Below are positions 1 to 8,750 of a DNA stretch of 64,000 bases, one piece after another; the stretch's first letter is position 1, and each line of letters starts with the position of its first letter. Source of the stretch: Rhizobium sp. N324 (GTDB lineage: Bacteria > Pseudomonadota > Alphaproteobacteria > Rhizobiales > Rhizobiaceae). The notes beneath the pieces are model-generated. The model was not told the DNA's origin. It saw only the letters and a list, made by a program, of their open reading frames with translations, and ran no database searches. The stretch spans positions 1,181,001 through 1,245,000 of the forward strand of contig NZ_CP013630.1 of the NCBI RefSeq assembly GCF_001664485.1, written 5' to 3'. The position numbers and the translations under genes are program-made.

Positions 1-206
1 TTGTGGGGAGGGGTTGGGGAGGGGTCTTTCACAGCCGGATGAAGGGGCTGGCATGAGTCGTCTCGCCTGCTGCCAAATGCACGAACATGAACGGCAGCAC
101 CCCAATGGCGCGTTTCGCCTCTCCTGCGGCGCATATGAGGTTGTCTCGCCGGGGCAGTCGCTTCACCATGAAGGCAACTTCAGCTCCGGGAACAGACAGG
201 CAGGCC

Positions 207-3179
207 ATGACAGATATCGCGCAGATGCAGGAACAGCGATTGAACGCCCTTCGACAGACCGCGTCGGGCGCGCCGAAGCTGCCGTCCAACCCGTTCTTCG
301 GCGTCGGGCCGATTACCGATGCGACGACCGACGAAGTCGATAGCCGCCTGCGGCGCATCGCCTTCGACGCCTGGATCGAGAAGACCTATCGCAAATTCGA
401 CGACCGGGGCAACGATATCGGCGGCTTCACCACCGCCGAGATTTCCCGCAGCATGCATCGCGGCTATCCGGCCGACAAGATCCTGACCGACATGATGCGG
501 GCGATCCATCGCTATTTCGGCTTCCCGAAGGAGAACCGCATGGCGGTGGGGCTCGGCGGCGGCCATAGCGGTTTCACCGTCTGCATCCAGCACCTGATGA
601 ATGCCAACGATGCCGGCCAGCGCGTCTATGTCGACACGCCGCGGCCGGAGAGCGATCCGTCCAAGGCCGCCGGCTTCTTCCGCCAGTCCTGGGCGACCCA
701 GCTGATCGAAATGCAGCGTTTCGCCGAAAAGGGCTGCGAGAGCCGCATCCATTTCGCCGCCTCCGAGGGCGTGATCCCGACGGCGGCCGAACTTGCGGCG
801 CTCGGTGTGTCGATCTTCGTCGGCGTCGGCCACGAGACGACGGGGGCCAATGCCTATACCAGCGCCGAGATTCGCGAACTGCTGAGCTGGCTCGACGGCG
901 ACCCGGCCAACCGCCATGCGGTGTTCGACGCCACCTCGATGCTCGGCGCCATGCCCTGGGAGCCCGAACTCGTCAGCGCCGTCATGGCGAAATGCTGCCT
1001 GTTCATGCCGTTCCAGAAGGCGATCGGCGGCATTTCCGGCTATTTCGTCGCCTCCTTCACCCCGCATGCGCTGGCGCTGATCGAGAAGAACCAGCAGGAT
1101 CCGGCCTGGGCGATCCCGCGCCAGCTGAAGATCGCGCCGCCGATCGATCCGCGGCAGCCGTTTTCGGCCAAGCGCTCGGTCGATGCCGGCCCGTTCTATG
1201 ATCCGGCCGAGGACCGCATGCTCGGCGGCGTTATCAACACCTACAGCGCGCTCGCCTTTGCCGAGACCACCTTCGGCCTGCTGCAGTCCGAAGCCCGGGT
1301 CGGCACCATCGTCGAGCTCAACCGCCGCTCCGCCGCCAACCGCGCCGTGATCGACGAATGGGTCAAATCGCACCCGCTGCTGTCGCTGACCGTCACCGAT
1401 GCCGAGCGCCGCGGCGCCGCCGTGACGCTGCTGAAGGTCGAGGACGACATCACCGATGCCGGCATCCACGCCCGCATCATCGCCCGTTCCAAGCAACTGC
1501 TCGGTTATGAGGGCATCACCCATCCGAACGGCGAATACGAGCCCGGCCTCGACGCGGCCCGCTACGTCAACGCCTTCCCCGGCACCCCCGGCGACTACCG
1601 CGCCTGGGTCGGCGGCATCCGCGAGCCCGACGATGTCGTCGCCCTGCTGGAAAACCTGCAATATGCCTATCTCAGAGCCAAGATCGTCGTGCTCGAGGAG
1701 GAGCTGGCAAAACACAGCGTCACCTTCGAGGCGCCCGCCAAGGCCGATGGCGCCGTGCGCAAGGACGATCCGAACCGCGCCTATACGGTGCTGATCGCCG
1801 ATCTCGTCGGCCTGCGCTTCGGCGCCGGTGGCGAGCCGGATTACAGCGAGGTCAAGGCCTATATCGAGGAGAAGGGCGGCAGCTTCCATCTCGGCCCTCT
1901 CGGTGATCGTTCGGCGCTGGAAAAGGGCCGCATCCACTTCTTCTATCAGCCGAACCTCAGCACCGAGGCGGAGATCCTGCCGCAGACCGATAAGGGCCAG
2001 TATGACGCGCTGATCGCGGCGGCGACCTTCATCCCGAAGTCCTCCGTCTTCCCGCTCGGCGGCGTGCGCATCGGCGCCGGCACCGGCAATATGGGCTCGG
2101 CCTCCTGGGGCGGTGGCAACGGCGAGGGCGGCGAAGCGGCGCTGATGAACACGCCCGGCATCAACAGCCGCGCGACCGCCCAGATGGCCGTGAAGGCGAT
2201 CCTGAAGGTCATGCCCGACCTCCCGGTCGACAGGCTGCACCGGATGGTCGCTGGCGGCGATTTCGATACCGGGCGCCAGCTGAAGGATTTCCCGACGGCC
2301 AAGCTCGAGGGTCGCAAGCTCGCCGTTCTCGGCTACGGCAATATCGGCCGCGAAGTCGCCAAGCTCGCCAAGGCCTTCGGCATGAAAGTGTCGATCTATG
2401 CCCGCGAGAATCACAAGCGCTGGATCGAGGCCGAGGGCTTCGACTATGCCGCAAGCCCTGTGGAAGCGGCAAGCGGCGCCGACGTGCTCTCCGTCCATAT
2501 CGGCCTCGGCCGCCTGGATGCCGCGACCGGCATCTATTCCAATGCCGGCACCGTCAATGCCAAGGTGCTCGGCGCCATGAAGGACGGCGCGGTGCTGGTC
2601 AATTACGATCGCGGCGAAGTCGTGGACGCCGGCGCGCTCGATGCAGCCCTTGCCTCCGGCAAGATCGCCCATGCGGCGATCGACGCCGACCTCTTCAGCG
2701 ATGCGGCGACCGGCACGCTGAGCGGCCCGATGCTGCCCTACCTGCCGCTCGAGGAGCGCCACAAGGGCAAGCTGGAACTGCTGCCGCACGCCGCCGCCGA
2801 CACTGACCACCCGTCGCGGGTGACCGGCGCCAAGCAGGCGGTCGACCAGATCTTCGACGTCATCCGCTTCAAGTCGGTCGTCAATCTCAAGGGCGACCTG
2901 CCGGAAGGGCATGTCTCCGGCGGCAGCCGCACGCCGGCCGGCATCGGCAAGGTGACGAAGCAGGTCGTCGCCGAGGCCGGCGGCAAGGCAGCGCTGCTCG
3001 AAGAACTGCGCCAGGCCTCGGAAAAGATCGCCGCCATAACAGGCGCGCTGTCGGCCGTTTCCGACCGGGGGCACCAGGCGCGGATCGTCGAGCGTTACAC
3101 CGGCCTGCTGGTCGAAAATGCCGACCGGCAGCGGACGCTTCTCGATCAGCTCGGCCTGTATGGGCCGGCGGAGGGGTGA
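207..3179 (+). CDS. Fused SerC-like aminotransferase / SerA-like 2-hydroxyacid dehydrogenase
   Basis: The 990-residue protein has two enzymatic halves. Residues ~100-450 look like a class V PLP aminotransferase of the SerC group: an FDATS motif is followed by FQKAIGG, whose Lys (about residue 271) would form the Schiff base. Residues ~560-890 look like an NAD-dependent D-2-hydroxyacid dehydrogenase of the SerA group, with GYGNIG (from about 709) as the dinucleotide loop and an NYDRGEVVD segment before the catalytic region. In serine synthesis SerA oxidises 3-phosphoglycerate and SerC transaminates the product, so a fusion could channel the intermediate. That role is inferred; the true substrates may differ. 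The start is set at MTDIAQ because conserved-looking sequence begins just after it. Further ATGs lie upstream at 87, 105 and 168. Confidence 0.8.
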   Translation: MTDIAQMQEQRLNALRQTASGAPKLPSNPFFGVGPITDATTDEVDSRLRRIAFDAWIEKTYRKFDDRGNDIGGFTTAEISRSMHRGYPADKILTDMMRAIHRYFGFPKENRMAVGLGGGHSGFTVCIQHLMNANDAGQRVYVDTPRPESDPSKAAGFFRQSWATQLIEMQRFAEKGCESRIHFAASEGVIPTAAELAALGVSIFVGVGHETTGANAYTSAEIRELLSWLDGDPANRHAVFDATSMLGAMPWEPELVSAVMAKCCLFMPFQKAIGGISGYFVASFTPHALALIEKNQQDPAWAIPRQLKIAPPIDPRQPFSAKRSVDAGPFYDPAEDRMLGGVINTYSALAFAETTFGLLQSEARVGTIVELNRRSAANRAVIDEWVKSHPLLSLTVTDAERRGAAVTLLKVEDDITDAGIHARIIARSKQLLGYEGITHPNGEYEPGLDAARYVNAFPGTPGDYRAWVGGIREPDDVVALLENLQYAYLRAKIVVLEEELAKHSVTFEAPAKADGAVRKDDPNRAYTVLIADLVGLRFGAGGEPDYSEVKAYIEEKGGSFHLGPLGDRSALEKGRIHFFYQPNLSTEAEILPQTDKGQYDALIAAATFIPKSSVFPLGGVRIGAGTGNMGSASWGGGNGEGGEAALMNTPGINSRATAQMAVKAILKVMPDLPVDRLHRMVAGGDFDTGRQLKDFPTAKLEGRKLAVLGYGNIGREVAKLAKAFGMKVSIYARENHKRWIEAEGFDYAASPVEAASGADVLSVHIGLGRLDAATGIYSNAGTVNAKVLGAMKDGAVLVNYDRGEVVDAGALDAALASGKIAHAAIDADLFSDAATGTLSGPMLPYLPLEERHKGKLELLPHAAADTDHPSRVTGAKQAVDQIFDVIRFKSVVNLKGDLPEGHVSGGSRTPAGIGKVTKQVVAEAGGKAALLEELRQASEKIAAITGALSAVSDRGHQARIVERYTGLLVENADRQRTLLDQLGLYGPAEG

Positions 3180-3227
3180 GGCCATCGACGGCACGGCGAG
3201 TGGCGATGGTTTTTTGTCGCTGACGTC

Positions 3228-3434
3228 GTGCCGTGTGGCCCCCTCATCCGACCCTGCGGGCCACCTTCTCCCCGCTGGGGAGAAGAGGGAGCAAGGCGCT
3301 CCGACACTGACAAAAGAACCCGCCCGCTAATAGGCACTTCATCCAATGGGATCGATGGCGAAGCCGCGCGCTCCCTCTTCTCCCCAGCGGGGAGAAGGTG
3401 GCCCGAAGGGTCGGATGAGGGGGCTGCACGGCAC
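3228..3434. repeat. RIME-like intergenic inverted repeat (family A, copy 1)
   Basis: Two ~60-base arms face each other across a ~75-base spacer. The arms open with GTGCCGTG and a CCCCCTCATCCGACCC stretch, and carry an inner TTCTCCCC/GGGGAGAA hairpin; the right arm ends in CACGGCAC. The organisation and sequence fit the Rhizobium-specific intergenic mosaic elements. Other copies are at 14510, 23279, 32913, 62107 and 62904. Confidence 0.8.
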
Positions 3435-3795
3435 AACCTCACATCATCATTCATTCCGCGACTCTGCGCTCGAGGCCGTTGGCCTGCGGGCGCCATCCGT
3501 GCTTGGTCCAAGGGCGGGCATCGAGACGCTGCACCGCAAGCGTGCCCCTCTTTCCCGCTTGAAAATCTCCCGATATGCGCTAGCTGTGAGCATCGTCATA
3601 CCACCGATATTTGCATATTTAATTGATAGAAGATATTTCGGATTGCTGCCTATGCTCGATGCCCAGCGCTGCCCTGTTTTCCCAAGAACGCCGTCCGGCC
3701 GCGGCATCATCCAGAACACATGAACCGCAAGAACGCGCCGCCCGGCGTTGCTGAGGCAATGCCGGTGAGGAGGGGCGAGCGAGGGAGGACTGACG
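3435..3795. other. Intergenic region upstream of the DUF4132 operon
   Basis: No convincing gene is present. A short AT-rich patch lies near 3595-3640, unlike the flanking DNA, and could hold the promoter of the operon that starts at 3796. I could not assign -35/-10 hexamers with confidence. Confidence 0.4.
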
Positions 3796-6700
3796 ATGTT
3801 CGTTGAGGGTTTGAAGAAGCTGCTGCGCGGCCGTTCCGAAACGCAGGATGCGGCAGCCAAGGGCGGACTGACGGCCGGCGACAGGGACGCTGTTGTCGCC
3901 GACCTCGCCTCCTTCGAGGGGGTGGAGAAGGGGCTCGGCAAGGCCCTTGCCGGCTACGTGCTGTCGGGCACGGGCGACGCGTCCCTGCTCCATCTCAAGA
4001 ACCTCCTGAAGAATTCCAAGGACGAAATCCGCGTCAGGCTGAACAACGCCTTCATGGCCAGTGCCGATGATTGGAAAAACAAGGCGGAGGCGAGTAAGCG
4101 CAGCAAGGCGAGAGAACGGCTGATGTTCGGTCTCGAAGGTTTCGATGCCGCCGCACTCTATCGTTACTTCCTGCTGCACAGCGAGTTTCGTCAGCAGAGC
4201 AGGGCCTGGAACTTCCCCGGCAGCGATCGATCGCCGTATTGGCTGCGCGCAGCCACCTATCTTCTCGATATGCGCGTGCCTGAAGGGGGTGCTCCGCTCG
4301 GTTTTCTCAGCGCCGAACGCGCGCTCGAAATGATGGCGGCGGCCGGACTTGCGCCCTCGGTCGCGCCGCTGATCGATTGCGCCTTTGTCGACGGCGACGT
4401 GCCCTACGGAAATCTGACCCAGCGCATGCTGAAGCTTCCGGGCCTTGTCGATGCCATCGGCGCCATGCCGGAGGAGGCGGTCAAGGCGATCGGCGGTCTT
4501 GCGGCCGGCGGCCGCGAGGCGATGACCAGCTTCATCGGCCAGAACGGCTTCATCGATCGCGAACCGCAGTTCTTCGATTTCGCCTTCGCCATGGCAGGCG
4601 ACGGCGCCAAGGCGGTGCGCGATGTCGCCGTCAATGCGCTGAAGGCGGCGGATGCAGCCAAGGTCCAGGCCAAAGCCGAGGAATTTCTCGCCTCCCGCAA
4701 GGCCAACGAGCGGCTGGCCGGCGTCAACATTCTCGCCGCTTTGCTGCGCGAGAAGTCCCTGCCGATCCTCGCAAAGCACGAGGGCCAGGAAAAATCCAAC
4801 ACGGTGATCGCGGCGATCGGCACGATCCGCGCCACCTATGCCGCGGGCGCTGCCCGCTCGGGCGAGGACGGCCAGGCGGATGGCGGCGACGGCTATATCG
4901 CGATCGACGGCAGTTTCGTCGCCGTGCCGCCGGTCGCCTCCACGCCGGAGATGCCGCTGCCGGCCGATCTGGAAGAGGCCTTCCGCAAGATGCTTGCCGA
5001 AACCAACGCGGCCGCCCGCATCGATTACGACCAGACGCCGCCGGGCAAGGAATGGAACCAGCGGCCGGCGCGACCGTTCTCGGCGCCCTTCGACCCGGGG
5101 CTGGCAAAACACATCGTTGCCGCCATGTCCGGCGAGCGGCTGAGCGAGGCGCAGCGCCGCCAGGTCTGGGCCGCGATTGACGGCAAGGGCGGTTATCACT
5201 GGGAGCGTCAGAGGAACCAGGTCCACGCCAACGGGTTGAAGGCGATCTTCGCCCGTGCCGATATTTCCTTCGAGGCGCTGTCGTGGCTGCTGTTCCAGGC
5301 AACCGACGGGCGCCATTGGCAGCATATATTGCGGGTCGTGCTCGGCGTGCCGAATTACTGGATGCGCGGCCCCGACGATGAACTGGTCACCCGCATCCGG
5401 GCCGGCGCCGATATCCGCATCCTCGCCGACATTGCCGCGGCGGCCGGGGCGCCGGCCTTCGGCGCCATGACAAACGAGCTTGTCGACAGGGCCTATGTCA
5501 ATATCGCCGAGATGATCGACGAGCCGGCGCCGGCCAATGTCTGGCCGCTGCTCGCCGAAAATTTTGCGGCGATCGATGCAGCACTCGCCGGCGACGGGCT
5601 GAAGGAGCGCTGGACCGAGGATTTCATCTTCTCCTGGCTGCGCTTCTTTCCGCATCTGCCGCGCCGCTATTTCCCGCTGGTCGCCGATCGTGCCCTGCAG
5701 GCCGGCGTGCGCCAGCGCGACTTCGCCCGCCACCTCCTGCGCGAGGTCGACGATCTCACGCCGCTGATCACGCCGATGCTGACGGCGGGCCCGGAGGCCA
5801 AACGCATGGCCGCCGCCCGCTGGCTGGCCGAGCGGCGGGACGCCAATGCGATCGCGCCGCTGCGCGCAGCCATTGCCAAGGAAAAATCCGTCGCGGTCAA
5901 GGCGGCCGCCCTGTCGGCGCTCGCCGCCTGCGGCGACGATACCTCGGATTTTTTCGCCGAGGGTGCGCTGATTGCCGAGGCGGAAAAGGGGCTGGCTTCG
6001 ACCAAGGTCGATTATTCCGCGCTGTTTGATGCCGAAAACCTGCCGGCGCTGCATTGGGCGGATGGCCGCGAAGTGTCGCCGGTGCTGGTACGCTGGTGGT
6101 TTGCCCGTTCGCACAAGCTGAAAATGCCGGCCGGCGATCCGCTGATCCACATGGCGCTCGAACGCCTCCACCGGAAGGATGCCGAGCGGCTGGGGGCGGC
6201 GGTCGTCTCGGCCTTCATCTCCTACGACACGCAGCGCCCGACGAGCGCGGAGGCCAATGCCCATGCGGCGGCCAATGCCAAGCAGCGCTACGATTATACG
6301 AAGAAATGGCGCACCGATTTTACCGAGGAGCTGGCCTTTGCCGAGCTGCGCCGGGAAAAGCTCGCCATCTATTTAAACAGCGCGCTCGATCATCGCGGCC
6401 TGCTGGCGCTTGCCCGCTTCGCGCCGCCGGCCGAGACCACGCTTCTCGTCAAGCGTTACCTGCGCGAACACGGCAAGCGGCCGAACCAGTGCCGGGCGCT
6501 GCTCGATGCGCTGATGGCAAACCCGGTTCCCCAGGTGCTGCAGCTCGTGCTGATCGCCTCGCAGCGCCACAAGCAGCCGGGCATGCGCAAATATGCCGGC
6601 GAGGTCATCTCCGCCTTTGCCGAGGCGCGCGGCTGGACGCCGGCCGAACTCGGCGACCGCACCATGCCGTCGGCCGGCATTGACGAGGACGGCTTGCTCG

Positions 6701-7656
6701 AACTGCCGATCGGCGAACGCCTCTATCGCGCCCGTCTGGTCGCCGAAACGGCCAAGAACGGCAAGGAGGAGATGAAGCTCATCCTCGAAAATCCCGACGG
6801 CAAGCCGATCGCCTCGCTGCCGACGCCTTCGGACCCGGAGGAGGCGGAAGAGGCGAAGGAGGCGAAGAAACTGCTTTCCAGCGCCAAGAAGGAACTGAAG
6901 CAGACCGTGGAGCTGCAGAGCGGCCGCCTCTACGAGGCGATGTGCACGGCCCGCCTCTGGCCGCGCGAGGATTTCGAAACCTTCCTGCTTGCCCATCCGA
7001 TCGTCGGCCGGCTGCTGCGCCGCCTGGTTCTGGCCGGCCATGACGACAAGGGCAAGATCGTCGCCAGCTTCCGCGCGCTCGACGACGGCACCTTCACCAA
7101 TGCCGAGGACGAAGCCGTCGATCTCAAAGACTTTGCCGGCATCTCGATCGCCCACCGCGTCAGCCTCGGCGAGGCCGGGGCCAAGGCCTGGAAGACTCAT
7201 CTCGACGATTACGAGGTCAAGCCGCTGTTCGAACAGCTCGACCGGCCGGTGCTTTCCGAGGACAAGCCGCACGCCAAGCGCATCGACGACCGCAAGGGCT
7301 GGATGATCGACAATCTGACGCTTCGCTCGGCCGCTGAGGCGCTCGGCTATATCAGAGGCCCGGTCGAGGACGGCGCCGGCTTCTACACCTATGAGAAGAC
7401 GTTCGGCGATTGCGGCGTGGCCGCCATCATCGAATTCACCGGCAGCTATATCGGCGAGAGCGAACGCGTGCCGAAGGCGCTGACCGAGATGCGTTTTGCC
7501 CGCATCCAGCCGGGCGGCCGGGTGACCTATGGCGGCGAGACGCCGCTTGCCAAGGTGCCGCCAGTGCTGCTCAGCGAAACCTGGAACGATCTGCGCGCCA
7601 TCGCCGACAAGGGCACCGGCTTCGATGCCGCGTGGGAAAAGAAGGGTGGATGGTGA
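3796..7656 (+). CDS. DUF4132 (MolR/YehI-like) protein, first gene of five-gene operon
   Basis: This 1286-residue protein opens the operon. The N-terminal ~1000 residues are rich in short alpha-helical repeats of HEAT-like character, for example Ala/Leu-rich pairs around residues 680-740. The C-terminal ~280 residues carry the DUF4132 signature: a charged linker with EEAEEAKEAKK, then a segment in which a conserved AHR is followed by a Trp-containing stretch, PLFEQLDRPVL, and a terminal YEKTFGD region. GGAGG seven bases before the ATG supports the start. E. coli YehI/MolR belongs to this family, whose biochemical role is not established. The stop codon is 2 bases before the next gene's likely ATG. 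The helical repeats suggest a scaffold or client-binding subunit for the ATPase that follows; this is inference. Confidence 0.85.
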   Translation: MFVEGLKKLLRGRSETQDAAAKGGLTAGDRDAVVADLASFEGVEKGLGKALAGYVLSGTGDASLLHLKNLLKNSKDEIRVRLNNAFMASADDWKNKAEASKRSKARERLMFGLEGFDAAALYRYFLLHSEFRQQSRAWNFPGSDRSPYWLRAATYLLDMRVPEGGAPLGFLSAERALEMMAAAGLAPSVAPLIDCAFVDGDVPYGNLTQRMLKLPGLVDAIGAMPEEAVKAIGGLAAGGREAMTSFIGQNGFIDREPQFFDFAFAMAGDGAKAVRDVAVNALKAADAAKVQAKAEEFLASRKANERLAGVNILAALLREKSLPILAKHEGQEKSNTVIAAIGTIRATYAAGAARSGEDGQADGGDGYIAIDGSFVAVPPVASTPEMPLPADLEEAFRKMLAETNAAARIDYDQTPPGKEWNQRPARPFSAPFDPGLAKHIVAAMSGERLSEAQRRQVWAAIDGKGGYHWERQRNQVHANGLKAIFARADISFEALSWLLFQATDGRHWQHILRVVLGVPNYWMRGPDDELVTRIRAGADIRILADIAAAAGAPAFGAMTNELVDRAYVNIAEMIDEPAPANVWPLLAENFAAIDAALAGDGLKERWTEDFIFSWLRFFPHLPRRYFPLVADRALQAGVRQRDFARHLLREVDDLTPLITPMLTAGPEAKRMAAARWLAERRDANAIAPLRAAIAKEKSVAVKAAALSALAACGDDTSDFFAEGALIAEAEKGLASTKVDYSALFDAENLPALHWADGREVSPVLVRWWFARSHKLKMPAGDPLIHMALERLHRKDAERLGAAVVSAFISYDTQRPTSAEANAHAAANAKQRYDYTKKWRTDFTEELAFAELRREKLAIYLNSALDHRGLLALARFAPPAETTLLVKRYLREHGKRPNQCRALLDALMANPVPQVLQLVLIASQRHKQPGMRKYAGEVISAFAEARGWTPAELGDRTMPSAGIDEDGLLELPIGERLYRARLVAETAKNGKEEMKLILENPDGKPIASLPTPSDPEEAEEAKEAKKLLSSAKKELKQTVELQSGRLYEAMCTARLWPREDFETFLLAHPIVGRLLRRLVLAGHDDKGKIVASFRALDDGTFTNAEDEAVDLKDFAGISIAHRVSLGEAGAKAWKTHLDDYEVKPLFEQLDRPVLSEDKPHAKRIDDRKGWMIDNLTLRSAAEALGYIRGPVEDGAGFYTYEKTFGDCGVAAIIEFTGSYIGESERVPKALTEMRFARIQPGGRVTYGGETPLAKVPPVLLSETWNDLRAIADKGTGFDAAWEKKGGW

Positions 7657-7658
7657 AA

Positions 7659-8750
7659 ATGGATCAGTCAGTCCTTCGTCCGGCAACGGAAATCCTTTAT
7701 GCAGCCGAGCTTGCCAGGCTGGCCGAGACCGACAAGGGGCCGCGGCCGCCGGGCTGGCGGCTCTCGGCACGCGCCGTGCGCGCCTTCGTGCTCGGCGATG
7801 CCGCGCTCGGCATCTCGCGCAAATTCTACGGCGACGATGCGCTCGTCGAGCGGGCGATCGTCAGCCTGATGGGCGAGCAGGGGCTGCTGCTCGTCGGCGA
7901 GCCGGGCACGGCGAAATCGATGCTGAGCGAGCTTCTGGCCGCCGCCGTCACCGGCTCGACCCGCCTCGTCGTCCAGGGCTCGGCCGGCACGATGGAAGAG
8001 CATCTGCGTTATGGCTGGAACTATGCGCTGCTGATTGCCGAAGGCCCGAGCGAAAAGGCGCTGGTGCCGTCGCCAGTGCTGCAGGCGATGCGCGCCGGCC
8101 TCGTCATGCGCATCGAGGAGCTGACGCGCTGCCCGCCGGAGATCCAGGACGGGCTGATCTCCATCCTGTCGGAAAAGATGATCGCAATTCCCGAACTCGG
8201 CGATGCCGCCATCGTGCGCGCCGCGCCGGGATTCAACATCATCGGCACGGCGAACCTGCGCGACCGCGGCGTCAGCGAAATGTCGAGCGCCTTGAAGCGG
8301 CGCTTCAACTTCGAAACCGTGCATCCGATCACCGACCCGACCTTCGAACGCGAGCTGATCCGCCGCCGTCTCGCCGACCGGCTGGCGCCGTCAGGCGTCA
8401 AGCCGGATCTGCCGGAGGCGGCGCTTGCCATCCTCGTCTCCTGCTTTCAGGAGTTGAGAGCGGGGCGCACCGCCGAAGGCGTGACGCTGCAGAAGCCGGC
8501 CGCCGTCATGTCGACCGCCGAAGCGGTCAATGTCGCCCATGCGGCCGCCCTCGAAGCCGCGTATCTCGGCGACGGCATGGTGACGGGCGCGCATCTTGCC
8601 CGCCAGATCGGCGGCATCGTGCTGAAGGACGATCCGGAAGACGGCCGCAAGTTCAAGTCCTATGTCGATCATGTCGTCAAGGACCGTGCCCGCTCCGGCA
8701 GCGACTGGCGCTCCTTCTATGAGGCAGCGCGCGTCCTGAGGCTCGGCTGA
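7659..8750 (+). CDS. MoxR-family AAA+ ATPase (YehL-like)
   Basis: The 363-residue protein has a Walker A motif GEPGTAKS at residues 80-87, a Walker B-like segment ending in RIEELTR, and a sensor-1 region GTANLRDRG followed by the arginine-rich LKRRF. These are hallmarks of MoxR AAA+ ATPases, which usually act as chaperones with a VWA-domain partner, here encoded two genes downstream. Start choice: ATG 7659 has GGGTGG about nine bases upstream, while an in-frame ATG at 7650 overlaps the preceding stop and has no room for a ribosome site. The next gene begins immediately after the stop, so translation is probably coupled. Confidence 0.9.
   Translation: MDQSVLRPATEILYAAELARLAETDKGPRPPGWRLSARAVRAFVLGDAALGISRKFYGDDALVERAIVSLMGEQGLLLVGEPGTAKSMLSELLAAAVTGSTRLVVQGSAGTMEEHLRYGWNYALLIAEGPSEKALVPSPVLQAMRAGLVMRIEELTRCPPEIQDGLISILSEKMIAIPELGDAAIVRAAPGFNIIGTANLRDRGVSEMSSALKRRFNFETVHPITDPTFERELIRRRLADRLAPSGVKPDLPEAALAILVSCFQELRAGRTAEGVTLQKPAAVMSTAEAVNVAHAAALEAAYLGDGMVTGAHLARQIGGIVLKDDPEDGRKFKSYVDHVVKDRARSGSDWRSFYEAARVLRLG

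Noticed and set aside
180..3194. 1004-codon open frame on the minus strand opposite the SerC/SerA fusion
   Set aside because: It is an antisense shadow of the real gene, caused by high third-position GC; its protein is unnaturally rich in Arg, His and Gly and has no motif.
3619..6264. 881-codon minus-strand frame over the DUF4132 gene
   Set aside because: Same kind of shadow; the plus-strand frame has a ribosome site, a family match and operon context.
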